From the NCBI RefSeq assembly GCF_002242805.1, contig NZ_MCGQ01000004.1:96443-160442 (forward strand): a stretch of 64,000 nt of DNA, in the 5' to 3' direction. Shown one piece after another: positions 53,720-62,316 of the stretch. The position numbers and the translations under genes are program-made. The notes beneath the pieces were generated by a model. That model saw only the letters and a program-made list of their open reading frames with translations, was not told where the DNA came from and made no database searches. The first letter of the stretch is position 1; every line of letters begins with the position of its first letter. The DNA is from Streptomyces diastatochromogenes. Its GTDB lineage: Bacteria > Actinomycetota > Actinomycetes > Streptomycetales > Streptomycetaceae.

Positions 53720-54607
53720 TCAGCTGCGGATCAGGCGGTCGTAGGCCGGGCGGCGGGCGACCAGCAGTGCGGCGCTCAGGGCGGCCGCCGCGGCCCACGC
53801 GCCCTGCGTCCCGGTGCCGTCGAGGCAACGGGAGAGCTGCTCGGCCAGCCGTGCGCCGGCTCCGTCGGCCGGCGCCGCGGACACCGGTGCGAGGACGGCG
53901 CACAGCCAGCCCCCGGCCGTGACGCCGGACGCCGTGCGGCAGCCGACGAAGGAGGCCAGGGCCAGCGAGCCCAGCGTCAGCGCCAGCCCCGGCAGCAGCC
54001 AGGCCGCGGCCGCCGGAGCGCCGGAGGCGGGCAGCAGCAGGCCGGCGACGGTCAGCAGCGGCAGGCTCACCCCGAGGACGGCGGCCGTCCGGGTCAGCGC
54101 CAGCCGCAGCCCGCCGGCCGGGGTGGCCGCGACGACCTCGTACAGCGGGTCGGCGTGCGGCCCGTAGGACAGGGCGACCCCGGCCACGGGCACGACGGGG
54201 GCGATCGCCAGCAGCAGCGCCCGCGCGTCGGGGAACCCGCCCCCGTACCCCAGGGCCATCGCCCCCACGGCGACCAGCAGCACCGCGGGCAGCCAGGCCC
54301 CGCGCACGGCGGGCCCGACGGCCCACAGGAGCCGGGCGAGCCGGGGTGGTGCCGGGGCCGGAGGTGCCTCCGGGGCGACCTGCTTCAGTACCGGCGGCGC
54401 CGCCGCCAGCACCGACTCCCGCACCTGGGCCAGCACCGCCCCCGCCGCCGTACCGTGCACCGCCCGCGACACCCGCGCCGCGCATCCGGCGCAGCCCTCC
54501 AGGTGCTTCTCCAGGGACCACGCGTCCGGCTCCGGAAGGGAGCCGTCGGCGTAGCGGGCGATGAGACCGTCGGAGGCGTGCCAGGTGCGCGCATTGCCGT
54601 TGCTCAT
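53720..54607 (-). CDS. zinc-finger anti-sigma factor with multiple membrane helices
   Basis: 295 aa. The N-terminus carries the ZAS signature His-x3-Cys-x2-Cys in KHLEGCAGC, which binds the sigma factor. The remaining 200 residues hold about five hydrophobic segments, more than the single helix of typical membrane anti-sigmas. ATG 54607 overlaps the sigma stop by 4 nt (ATGA). Signal detection in the membrane should release the ECF sigma. Confidence 0.87.
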   Translation of the reverse strand: MSNGNARTWHASDGLIARYADGSLPEPDAWSLEKHLEGCAGCAARVSRAVHGTAAGAVLAQVRESVLAAAPPVLKQVAPEAPPAPAPPRLARLLWAVGPAVRGAWLPAVLLVAVGAMALGYGGGFPDARALLLAIAPVVPVAGVALSYGPHADPLYEVVAATPAGGLRLALTRTAAVLGVSLPLLTVAGLLLPASGAPAAAAWLLPGLALTLGSLALASFVGCRTASGVTAGGWLCAVLAPVSAAPADGAGARLAEQLSRCLDGTGTQGAWAAAAALSAALLVARRPAYDRLIRS

Positions 54608-55200
54608 GCCATGCCTCCCAGCGGGGACGGGTTCAAGTGGCCCAGGGCCGTGCGTAGTTCGGCGCGGGCGCGCCGGGCGCGGGACTTGACCGTGCCCTCG
54701 GGTATGCCGAGCAGCCGGGCCGCCTCACGGGTGCTCAACCCGTCGACGACGGTCGCGCGCAGCACCTCGCGCAGCTCGGGGGAGATCCGGTCGAGGGCGG
54801 CGCCGACATCGCCGTACTCCAGCCCGGCCAGCACCCTGTCCTCGGCGGAGGCGGCGGGCTCGTACCCCCCGTGGGGCTCGGGTTCCAGCGGCGGCCCCGC
54901 CACCCGCGCGGCCCGCTCCTGTGCCCGACGCGCGTCGACCAGCCGCCGCGCCGCGATCGTCCACAGCCAGCCGCCGGCCTCCTCCCCGCGATGCCCGGCC
55001 GCCGACCGCCACACCGTGACGAAGGTGTCCTGCAGTACTTCCCGTACGACCTCCGGATCGGCGCAGCGCCGCGTCAGCCGGGCGTGCAGCCATCCCGCGT
55101 GCCGGTCGTACAGGTCGGCCATCGCCGCCGGATCCCCCGCCGCGACGGCCCGCAGCAGAGCCGCGTCCCCCGCGCCGTCCTTCTCCCGCTGGCCCCCCAT
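54604..55200 (-). CDS. ECF-family RNA polymerase sigma factor
   Basis: 198 aa. Region 2 is DLYDRHAGWLHARLTRRC to VLQDTFVTVWRSA, and region 4 is LREVLRATVVDGLSTREAAR then LLGIPEGTVKSRARRARAEL. No C-terminal extension. ATG 55200 is taken as start; GTG 55218 is possible. It forms an operon with its anti-sigma and lies upstream of the ABC exporter, a common arrangement for an envelope-stress regulon. Confidence 0.92.
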   Translation of the reverse strand: MGGQREKDGAGDAALLRAVAAGDPAAMADLYDRHAGWLHARLTRRCADPEVVREVLQDTFVTVWRSAAGHRGEEAGGWLWTIAARRLVDARRAQERAARVAGPPLEPEPHGGYEPAASAEDRVLAGLEYGDVGAALDRISPELREVLRATVVDGLSTREAARLLGIPEGTVKSRARRARAELRTALGHLNPSPLGGMA

Positions 55201-55413
55201 GGGGCGGAACAGTCTCACACCCCGTCTATCGACCGGCCGGGGGCCCACGGATCACGAGGCGCGCACATCCGTGCTCCACCGCCCTGGAGAGTGCCATCGC
55301 GGTCTCGGGGTAGGCCTGCCTTTGACCCTCGCAAGCCGCGGCATCCGGCCCGGCGAAAAGACCCGGACAATCTGGGCAACCCGCCTAACAGACTCAGAGG
55401 CAAGGAGGCCCCC

Positions 55414-55659
55414 GTGGCCGCACCCGCGCATCCCTCGATTCCGGCCCAGTGGAAACCCGTGGCGGAGCAGTCCGCCGAGACCCACGAGGCGCCCGCCGGT
55501 GTCTTCAGCGCGGAGAGCGCGAGCGCCGAGGCGCCGCTGACCAGCGAGCCGCCGCTGCCCGACGCCGAGCCCCTGACCAGCGAGCCGCCGCTCGCCGACG
55601 CCGCCCCGCTGACCAGCGAGTCCGACCCCGTCCCGGCCTCCTTCGGCGCGGGGCTGTAG
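55414..55659 (+). CDS. small repeat-containing protein coupled to malQ
   Basis: 81-aa protein starting at GTG 55414 with a full AAGGAGG site 7 nt upstream. Its stop is directly followed by the malQ ATG (TAGATG), so the two should be translationally coupled. The last 40 residues consist of three PLTSE units (PLTSEPPLPDAE, PLTSEPPLADAA, PLTSESDPVPAS). The N-terminus contains HPSIPAQWKPVAEQSAE. It is acidic, with no helix-forming hydrophobic stretch. Not a family I recognise. The strong ribosome site argues for a real gene. Confidence 0.65.
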   Translation: MAAPAHPSIPAQWKPVAEQSAETHEAPAGVFSAESASAEAPLTSEPPLPDAEPLTSEPPLADAAPLTSESDPVPASFGAGL

Positions 55660-57741
55660 ATGGCCGCGGCGCTCGAGGACGAGCAGCTGGCCCGGCTCGC
55701 CGGGCTGCACGGGGTCGCCACCTCCTACAGCCCCGCCCCGGACCGTACGGTCGCGGTCTCCGTCTCCGCCGTGGTCGCCGCCCTGGCCGCCCTCGGCGTC
55801 GACGCGAGCACCCCGGACGCCGTCCGCACCGCGCTCGCCGCACGGGAGCGCGAGCTGCGCGCCCGGCTGCTGCCGACGACGGTGGTCCAGTGGGCCGGCA
55901 CCGAGGGGCCGCCGCCCGCCTTCGCCGCGCTGCCGCCCGGCACCCGCCTGCGCGTCGAGACCGAGCAGGGGGAGGAGCGGGACGGGACCGAGGGGCTGCC
56001 CGCCGGTGTGCACCGGGTGAGCGCCACCGCACCCGACGGACGCACCGGGCACACCCACCTCATCGTCGCCCCCGACCGGCTGCCCGCCCCCGCCACCCGC
56101 TCCCACGGCCTGCTCGTCCAGCTGTACTCGCTGCTCTCCCGGCGCTCCTGGGGCATGGGCGACCTCGGTGATCTCGCCGAGCTGGCCGGCTGGGCCGCGC
56201 GTACCGCCGGAGCCGGGTTCGTACAGGTCAACCCGCTGCACGCGGCCGTACCCGGGACCCCGACCGACCCGTCCCCGTACCGGCCGTCCTCGCGCCGCTA
56301 CCCCGACCCCGTCCACCTGCGGATCGAGGAGATCCCCGAGTTCGCGTACGTCGAGGACCAGGGCCGTGTCCGCGCCCTGCTGGAGCGCGCCGAGCGGCTG
56401 CGCGCCGACGTCCTGGACAAGGGCGCCCTCATCGACCGGGACGCGGTGTGGGAGCTGAAGCGGCAGGCCCTGGAGCTGGTCGTCCGGGTCCCGCTCGGAC
56501 CCGGACGGCAGGCCGCGTACGACGCCTTCCGCGCCGAGGAGGGGCAGGCGCTGGAGGACCACGCCACCTGGTGCGCCCTCGCCGAGACCCACGGCCCCGA
56601 CTGGCACGGCTGGCCCGAGGGGCTGCGCGACCCGCGCTCCGCCGAGACCGCCCGGGCCCGCGCCGAGCTGGCCGGCCGGGTCGACTTCCACGCCCGGCTC
56701 GCCTGGCTCACCGACAGCGGGCTCCGCGCCGCCCAGCGCGCCGCCCGGGAGGCCGGCATGCCCGTCGGGATCGTCCACGACCTCGCCGTCGGCGTGCACC
56801 CCGGGGGCGCGGACGCCTGGGCCCAGCAGGACCACTTCGCCGCCGGCATGTCGGTCGGCGCCCCGCCCGACGCCTTCAACGCCCGCGGCCAGGACTGGGG
56901 GCTGCCCCCCTGGCGCCCCGACCGCCTCGCCGCCTCCGGCCACGCCCCCTACCGCCACCTCCTGCGCGCCCTCTTCCGCTACGCCGGCGCCCTGCGCATC
57001 GACCACGTGATGGGCCTGTTCCGGCTGTGGTGGGTGCCCGTCGGCAGCCCGCCCACCGAGGGCACCTACGTCCGCTACGACGCCGACGCCATGCTCGCCC
57101 TGCTCCTCCTGGAGGCCTCCCGCGCCGGATCGGTGGTGATCGGCGAGGACCTGGGCACCGTGGAGCCGGGGGTGCGCGAGACGCTGCAGCGGCGCGGGGT
57201 GCTCGGCACCTCCGTGCTGTGGTTCGAGCGGGACTGGGAGGGCGACGGCCACCCGCTGCCGCCGGAGCGCTGGCGCGCCGACTGCCTGGCCACCGCCACC
57301 ACCCACGACCTGCCGCCCACCGCCGCCCGGCTCACCGGCGACCACGTCGACCTGCGCGACCGCCTGGGCCTGCTGACCCGCCCGGTCACCGAGGAGCGCG
57401 CGGAGGCGACCGCGGACACCGCGGAGTGGCTCGCCCTGCTGGGCAGCCTGGGCCTGCTCGACAGCCCGGCCGCCGGGCCCCCGGGATCCGACGAGGAGGC
57501 GGAGATCCAGGGCGTGTACCGCTTCCTGCTGCGCACCCCGGCCCGCCTGATCGGCGTCTGGCTCCCGGACGGCGTCGGCGACCGCCGCCCGCAGAACCTG
57601 CCGGGTACCTGGGACCAGTACCCGAACTGGCGCCTGCCGATCGCCGACGCGGACGGCAGGCCGGTGCCCCTGGAGGAACTGACGGCGTCACCTCGGCTCA
57701 GGGCGCTGCTGACGGCTCTCCGGCAGGGCGGGTCCGCATAG
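55660..57741 (+). CDS. malQ: 4-alpha-glucanotransferase (amylomaltase)
   Basis: 693 aa, GH77. RSWGMGDLGDLAELAGWA, NPLHAAVPGTPTDPSPY, RIDHVMGLFRLWWVP, VIGEDLGTV (acid/base Glu region) and TTHDLPPTAARLTGDH are GH77 signatures. It transfers maltosyl and longer glucan units in cytosolic maltodextrin metabolism. The first 90 residues are an N-terminal extension typical of actinobacterial MalQ. ATG 55660 abuts the stop of the small upstream gene. Confidence 0.95.
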   Translation: MAAALEDEQLARLAGLHGVATSYSPAPDRTVAVSVSAVVAALAALGVDASTPDAVRTALAARERELRARLLPTTVVQWAGTEGPPPAFAALPPGTRLRVETEQGEERDGTEGLPAGVHRVSATAPDGRTGHTHLIVAPDRLPAPATRSHGLLVQLYSLLSRRSWGMGDLGDLAELAGWAARTAGAGFVQVNPLHAAVPGTPTDPSPYRPSSRRYPDPVHLRIEEIPEFAYVEDQGRVRALLERAERLRADVLDKGALIDRDAVWELKRQALELVVRVPLGPGRQAAYDAFRAEEGQALEDHATWCALAETHGPDWHGWPEGLRDPRSAETARARAELAGRVDFHARLAWLTDSGLRAAQRAAREAGMPVGIVHDLAVGVHPGGADAWAQQDHFAAGMSVGAPPDAFNARGQDWGLPPWRPDRLAASGHAPYRHLLRALFRYAGALRIDHVMGLFRLWWVPVGSPPTEGTYVRYDADAMLALLLLEASRAGSVVIGEDLGTVEPGVRETLQRRGVLGTSVLWFERDWEGDGHPLPPERWRADCLATATTHDLPPTAARLTGDHVDLRDRLGLLTRPVTEERAEATADTAEWLALLGSLGLLDSPAAGPPGSDEEAEIQGVYRFLLRTPARLIGVWLPDGVGDRRPQNLPGTWDQYPNWRLPIADADGRPVPLEELTASPRLRALLTALRQGGSA

Positions 57742-57788
57742 GGCACCCCGGGCGCGCGGCCTTCCTGGGCGTTCGCTAACTTGAGAAC

Positions 57789-58055
57789 GTGGACAAGAAG
57801 AACGCCCTGCGCGCCGGCGCCCTGGCTGCCGGTACGACGCTGATGATGCTGCTCATGTCGTCCCCCGCGCTCGCGCTGACCCGCGACGACGGTGACGACC
57901 CCGGCACGGGCCTGAGCGTCGGCGCGACGCTGGGCCTGTACGTGCTGCTTCCGCTGGCGCTGTTCGCGATCATCACCGGGCTGGTGATGGTCCTGGACAA
58001 GTCCAAGATCCGCGTGGTCAAGCCCGGCACGGCGAAGGCCAAGGCGAAGGCCTGA
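57789..58055 (+). CDS. small membrane protein with signal peptide
   Basis: 88 aa. A signal-like helix (ALAAGTTLMMLLMSSPALA) is followed by an acidic linker (TRDDGDDPGTG), a single membrane helix (LGLYVLLPLALFAIITGLVMVL) and a Lys-rich tail ending KAKAKA. It resembles small membrane proteins conserved in streptomycetes. Start GTG 57789. Function unknown. Confidence 0.82.
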   Translation: MDKKNALRAGALAAGTTLMMLLMSSPALALTRDDGDDPGTGLSVGATLGLYVLLPLALFAIITGLVMVLDKSKIRVVKPGTAKAKAKA

Positions 58056-58076
58056 GCGCCCATCTGATCTCTGCCC

Positions 58077-58128
58077 AGGGCGCCGATCTGCCGCATGTGT
58101 GCGGTGGGGTCGGCGCCCTCGGTGTTTT
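58077..58128 (+). terminator. intrinsic terminator
   Basis: AGGGCGCCGA pairs with TCGGCGCCCT, with an inner CCGCA/TGCGG helix, followed by CGGTGTTTT. It is placed to end the malQ operon, and in reverse may also serve the convergent tetR gene. Confidence 0.85.
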
Positions 58129-58139
58129 CCGGGCGGGTC

Positions 58140-58739
58140 TCAGGGGCTCGGCGCGGTCAGGTACCGCTGCACGGTCGGCCCCAACCACGCCACGAGTTCA
58201 TCGCGGTGCAGGGCCACCGCCGGCGGCAGCCGCAGCACATAACGGGTGAGCGCGAGCCCGAGCAGCTGCGCGGCGCAGAGCGCGGCCCGAGCAGGCACCT
58301 GTTCCGGATCGGGGCACACCTGCCGGGCCACCGGCAGTAGTTGGTCCCGGAAGATGCCCTGCATGCGCTCGGCCCCGGCCTGGTTGGTGGCGCCCACCCG
58401 CAGTACGGCGGTGAGTTCCTCGTTCTCCTCCCACAGGCCGAGGAAGTGGGTCACCAGCGTCAGGCCGACCTCGTCCCTGGGCACCCGCGTCAGGTCCGGC
58501 AGCCGCAGGTCGAGCGCGACGGCCGCTGCGAACAGGCCCTCTTTGCTGCCGAAGTACCGCATCACCATCGACGGGTCGATGTGCGCGTCCTTGGCGATGG
58601 CGCGGATGGTGGCACGCTCGTAGCCGTCAGCCGCGAAGCGCTCGCGGGCGGCGGCGAGGATCGCGGTACGGGTGGCGTCGGATCGGCGGGTCGCCTTGCC
58701 GGTACCGGAATCTGTGCTGGTGCTGGGGCTGCCGGTCAT
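58140..58739 (-). CDS. TetR-family repressor
   Basis: 199 aa. The helix-turn-helix is ERATIRAIAKDAHIDPSMVMRYFGSKEGLF. The C-terminal ligand domain has MQGIFRDQLLPVARQV and CAAQLLGLALTRYVLRLP. ATG 58739 abuts a 14-bp repeat array that fills the 130-bp gap to the divergent monooxygenase gene, so it should repress that gene and itself, released by an aromatic-type ligand. Confidence 0.92.
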   Translation of the reverse strand: MTGSPSTSTDSGTGKATRRSDATRTAILAAARERFAADGYERATIRAIAKDAHIDPSMVMRYFGSKEGLFAAAVALDLRLPDLTRVPRDEVGLTLVTHFLGLWEENEELTAVLRVGATNQAGAERMQGIFRDQLLPVARQVCPDPEQVPARAALCAAQLLGLALTRYVLRLPPAVALHRDELVAWLGPTVQRYLTAPSP

Positions 58740-58740
58740 G

Positions 58741-58851
58741 CCAACAAGCGTAGGCCAACATGCGTAGGCCAACAAGCGTTGACATTACTCGCGGGCCGTC
58801 CTACGTTTGCCAACAAGCGTTGGTCAACACATGTTGGCAAACGGCCGTTGG
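58741..58851. promoter_or_regulatory. array of six 14-bp operator units for the TetR repressor
   Basis: Units run head to tail as two blocks of three: 58741-58782 (CCAACAAGCGTAGG, CCAACATGCGTAGG, CCAACAAGCGTTGA) and 58810-58851 (CCAACAAGCGTTGG, TCAACACATGTTGG, CAAACGGCCGTTGG). A 27-bp gap between the blocks holds most of the promoter. The fourth and fifth units are near-palindromic. Confidence 0.85.
58779..58807 (+). promoter_or_regulatory. promoter of the FAD monooxygenase gene
   Basis: TTGACA (58779-58784), exactly 17 nt, TACGTT (58802-58807). The -35 overlaps operator unit 3 and the transcription start should fall in unit 4, so bound repressor would occlude it. Confidence 0.8.
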
Positions 58852-58869
58852 CACCCCAGGAGGCCTCCG

Positions 58870-60372
58870 ATGAACGGCACCACTGGAACCACCAGCACCA
58901 CTGACACCACCGGTCCCGGTACCACCCCTCGCGTCCTCGTCGTCGGCTCCGGCCCCACCGGCCTCCTCCTCGCCGGCGACCTCGCCACCGCCGGCGTCCC
59001 GGTCACCGTCCTCGAAAAGCGCCCGCACAAGATCAGCAACCTCTCCCGGGCCTTCGTCCTGCACGCCCGCACGCTCGAACAGCTCGACGCCCGGGGCCTC
59101 GCCGACGACCTGGAGGCCGTCGGTCAACCCCTGGACCGGCTCCGCCTCTTCGGCCGCCTCACCATCGACCTCGGCGCCCTCCCCTCCCGCTTCAACCACC
59201 TCCTCGTCCTCCCGCAGTACGAGGTGGAGAAGGTGCTGGAGCGGCGCGCGGTCGAGGCGGGCGTCGACTTCCGGTACGAGACCGAGCTGACCGGCCTCGC
59301 CCAGGACGCGGACGGCGTGACGGTGGAGGCCCGCGGACCCGGGGGCCGGACGGAGAGCCTGCGGGCCGCGTACGTCGTCGGCGCCGACGGCATGCGCAGC
59401 GCCGTGCGGGACGAGATCGGCCTGCCTTTCCCCGGCAGGTCGGTGATCCGCTCCGTCGTCCTCGCCGACGTGCGGCTCGCGGAGAAGCCCCCGACCCTGC
59501 TCACCGTCAACGCCGTCGGCGACGCCTTCGCCTTCCTCGCGCCGTTCGGCGACGGCTACTACCGGGTGATCGGCTGGCACCGCGGCCGCAACGTCCCCGA
59601 CCGGGAGCCGCTGGACCTGGCCGAGGTCAAGGAGATCACCCGCCTCGCGCTCGGCCGGGACTTCGGGATGCACGACGCCCGCTGGATGTCCCGCTTCCAC
59701 AGTGACGAGCGCCAGGCGCCCGCCTACCGGGTCGGCCGGATCTTCCTCGCCGGGGACGCCGCCCACGTGCACACCCCGGCCGGCGGCCAGGGCATGAACA
59801 CCGGGCTGCAGGACGCGGCCAACCTGAGCTGGAAGCTCGCCGCCGTCGTCACCGGTCACGCGGCCCCGGAGCTGCTCGACAGCTACCAGGCCGAGCGCCA
59901 CCCGGTCGGCAGGGCGGTGCTGCGCAGCAGCGGCGGCATCGTCCGCCTCGCCATGGCCAAGCGCCCCTGGACGCTGGCGGCCCGCGCCGCACTCACCACG
60001 TTCCTCGACGCCGTGGGCCCGGCCCGCCGCAAGGCCGCCGGTCAGATCACCGGCATCGGTTACCGCTACCCCGCGCCCCGCGGCGCCCACCGCCTCACCG
60101 GAACCCGCGTCCCGGACGTCGCCCTGGCCGACGGCGGCCGCCTCTACGAGGCCCTGCGCGGCGGCCGGTTCGTCCTGATCACCCCGGAGCCGTACGAGGG
60201 CGGCCGCGAGGAGCGGCTCGCCGTGGTGCGGTGGGCGAGCGACCGTCGTACGACGGTGCTGGTGCGCCCCGACGGATACGTGGCCTGGGCGGCGGACTCC
60301 ACGGACGTGGTTCGGATCGAGGCGGCCGTGAACGAAAACGTCGGCGGCCATGGGGCTTTCGTAGCCGCCTAG
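58870..60372 (+). CDS. FAD-dependent aromatic monooxygenase
   Basis: 500 aa, p-hydroxybenzoate hydroxylase-type flavoprotein. VVGSGPTGLLLAGDL binds the ADP of FAD, VVGADGMRSAVRDEIG is the DG motif, and FLAGDAAHVHTPAGGQGMNTGLQDAANLSWKL contains the GD motif. It uses NAD(P)H and O2 to hydroxylate an aromatic or polyketide-like substrate, possibly as detoxification. ATG 58870 follows AGGAGG. It has a promoter with the operator array, and its stop overlaps the convergent MarR gene by 4 bp. Confidence 0.92.
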   Translation: MNGTTGTTSTTDTTGPGTTPRVLVVGSGPTGLLLAGDLATAGVPVTVLEKRPHKISNLSRAFVLHARTLEQLDARGLADDLEAVGQPLDRLRLFGRLTIDLGALPSRFNHLLVLPQYEVEKVLERRAVEAGVDFRYETELTGLAQDADGVTVEARGPGGRTESLRAAYVVGADGMRSAVRDEIGLPFPGRSVIRSVVLADVRLAEKPPTLLTVNAVGDAFAFLAPFGDGYYRVIGWHRGRNVPDREPLDLAEVKEITRLALGRDFGMHDARWMSRFHSDERQAPAYRVGRIFLAGDAAHVHTPAGGQGMNTGLQDAANLSWKLAAVVTGHAAPELLDSYQAERHPVGRAVLRSSGGIVRLAMAKRPWTLAARAALTTFLDAVGPARRKAAGQITGIGYRYPAPRGAHRLTGTRVPDVALADGGRLYEALRGGRFVLITPEPYEGGREERLAVVRWASDRRTTVLVRPDGYVAWAADSTDVVRIEAAVNENVGGHGAFVAA

Positions 60373-60884
60373 TGCTCCGTCCCCTGAGTCCCCGCAAGCA
60401 ACTCCCGTAGCAGGCCGGCCAGTTGGTCGGCCTGTTCCGTTTCGAGGGAGGTCAGGGCCGCCGTCTGGACGTCGAGGCCCGCGCCGACCGCCCGGTCGAT
60501 GACGTCCAGCCCCTTCTCGGTCAGCGTGACCTGGAGGCCGCGGCGGTCGTGGGGGTCGGGGGAGCGGCGCAGCAGGCCGGCCCGTTCCAGTTTGTCGAGG
60601 CGGCCGGTCATGCCGCCGGTGGTGAGCATCAGCGTCGCCGAGAGCTGGCGCGGGGAGAGGGTGTACGGCTCGCCGGAGCGGCGCAGGGTCGCGAGGACGT
60701 CGAACTCGCCGCGTGAGATGCCGTAGGGGGCGTAGGCCTTCTCCATGCGGTCGCCCATGGCGCGGGAGAGGCGGTAGATCCGCCCGAAGACCTCCATCGC
60801 CTTCGTGTCCAGGTCGGGCCGCACCGCCGCCCACTGGTCGATGATCGCGTCGACGGGATCCCTGGGGGGCTGGCTCGGGTTCAT
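60369..60884 (-). CDS. MarR-family transcriptional regulator
   Basis: 171 aa. Winged helix with LSPRQLSATLMLTTGGMTGR (recognition helix), LERAGLLRR and DPHDRRGLQVTLTEKG wing. ATG 60884 begins MNPSQPPRDP. It is divergent from the MFS gene, and a palindrome lies in the gap, so it should control both. Its last 4 bp overlap the monooxygenase stop. Confidence 0.92.
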   Translation of the reverse strand: MNPSQPPRDPVDAIIDQWAAVRPDLDTKAMEVFGRIYRLSRAMGDRMEKAYAPYGISRGEFDVLATLRRSGEPYTLSPRQLSATLMLTTGGMTGRLDKLERAGLLRRSPDPHDRRGLQVTLTEKGLDVIDRAVGAGLDVQTAALTSLETEQADQLAGLLRELLAGTQGTEH

Positions 60885-60921
60885 GGGGTGAGTATCCGGC
60901 TTCGTTCGGTCGCCCGCAAGA

Positions 60922-60960
60922 AAGTAGCTTGACGAAAAGTAGCTTAGGGCTAAGCTACTT
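60922..60960. promoter_or_regulatory. MarR operator
   Basis: AAGTAGCTTA (60937-60946) and TAAGCTACTT (60951-60960) are perfect 10-bp arms around GGGC. A third AAGTAGCTT half-site lies at 60922-60930 with 15-bp periodicity. TTGACG at 60929-60934, inside the site, is a candidate -35 for the MFS gene. Confidence 0.85.
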
Positions 60961-60991
60961 CCCATTAAGTCATTCCGAAGGGGGAGGCACG

Positions 60992-62284
60992 ATGAAGAGG
61001 AAGAGCGGGGAGAGCGAGCGCGTCCCGGGGGAGTGGGCCCTGCCCGTCGCCGCCGCGGTCAACGGCGTCGGCACCGGCATGTACATCCCGTTCACGCTGG
61101 TGTTCTTCCACTACATCACCGGGCTGTCCTTCACGGTCGTGGGCGCCGTGCTCACGGCCACCGGTCTCGTGGGCATCGGCGCCCTCCCGCTCGCCGGAGC
61201 GGCCGTGGACCGGTACGGCGCCAAGCGTGTGCAGTACCTGCTCTACGGCGTCCGGGTCGCCGGCTTCGCCCTCTACCCCCTCGCCCACTCCCTCGCCGCC
61301 TTCGCGGCCGTGGCCCTGGTCACCGCGGCCGCCGACCGCGCCTTTCCCGCCGCACAGCAGTCCCTGATCGGTGAGGTGGCGCGCGGGGCCGGCCGGGACC
61401 GGCTGCAGGCGTCGACGCGCGCGCTGCAGAACGCCGGCAACGGCGCGGGCTCGCTGCTGGCCACGCTGGTCATCGCCTTCGCGGGCAGCACCGGGTACAC
61501 GTACGCGGCCTGGGGCAACGCCCTCTCCTTCGCGCTGGCGGCGCTGCTGCTGCGCCCGCTGAAGCCGGTGCGCGCGGCCGGCGGAGCCCCGGCCCCGCGG
61601 CGGGCGGGCGCCGGTTACCGGCTCGTCCTCGCCGACCGGCCCTTCCTGGTCGTCACCGGCGCCAACTTCCTGAACGCGCTGAGCTATTCGGCCCTCTCGA
61701 TCCTCTTCCCGCTGTTCGTCGTGGAGTGGCTGCACGGGCCCGCCGTGTTCACGGGTGCCGCGTTCACCATCAACACGGTGCTGTGCGCGGTGGCCGGTGT
61801 CTTCGTCGGCTCGCGGGTCCGGCGGGCCGGCGCCCGGCGCACCCGGGCGGCGGCGCTGGGCGGGGCCCTGTTCGCGACCGCCTTCGCCGCGCAGATCGTG
61901 CTCGGCACCCTGCGGCCCGGCTCGGGCGCGGTCCTGGGCGTCGCTCTGGTCGCCGTGGTCGTCGTCTACACGATCGGCGAGCTGATCCACAGCCCCGCCG
62001 CCGAGGTCCTCGCCGTCTCGGCGGCGCCCGAGGCGGTGCGCGGCCGGTACATGGCGGCCTACCAGATGTCCTGGTCGCTGGCGAAGGCGGTGGCGCCGTC
62101 CCTGTTCACGGCCCTGCTCACGCTGGACGGCCGGGCGCCGTGGGCCGTCCTCGTCCTCACCTCGGCGGTCGCCGCCGCCCTGCTGATCCGGGTCGAGCGC
62201 CGGCTGCCGGCGGAGGCGGTACGACCCCAGCCGGTGACCGTGACCCACGGTGGCGCCGCCACCCCCGCTCCTGTCACGGCATGA
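60992..62284 (+). CDS. MFS transporter
   Basis: 430 aa with 12 predicted helices and a short basic N-terminus. The loop between helices 2 and 3 reads AGAAVDRYGAKRV, the MFS motif A region. GVAAxP-type segments are replaced by VGAVLTATGLVGIGALPLAG. ATG 60992 follows GGGGGAGG. It probably exports a drug or metabolite under MarR control. The substrate is unknown. Confidence 0.9.
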   Translation: MKRKSGESERVPGEWALPVAAAVNGVGTGMYIPFTLVFFHYITGLSFTVVGAVLTATGLVGIGALPLAGAAVDRYGAKRVQYLLYGVRVAGFALYPLAHSLAAFAAVALVTAAADRAFPAAQQSLIGEVARGAGRDRLQASTRALQNAGNGAGSLLATLVIAFAGSTGYTYAAWGNALSFALAALLLRPLKPVRAAGGAPAPRRAGAGYRLVLADRPFLVVTGANFLNALSYSALSILFPLFVVEWLHGPAVFTGAAFTINTVLCAVAGVFVGSRVRRAGARRTRAAALGGALFATAFAAQIVLGTLRPGSGAVLGVALVAVVVVYTIGELIHSPAAEVLAVSAAPEAVRGRYMAAYQMSWSLAKAVAPSLFTALLTLDGRAPWAVLVLTSAVAAALLIRVERRLPAEAVRPQPVTVTHGGAATPAPVTA

Positions 62285-62316
62285 CCCCACATCTTCGGAA
62301 TCCGAAGGGACCTGCG

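Noticed and set aside
55206..55230. GGAAC followed by CGTC, resembling an ECF promoter on the plus strand
   Set aside because: The spacing is about 12 nt, too short for the usual 16-17, and the orientation is toward malQ rather than the sigma gene.
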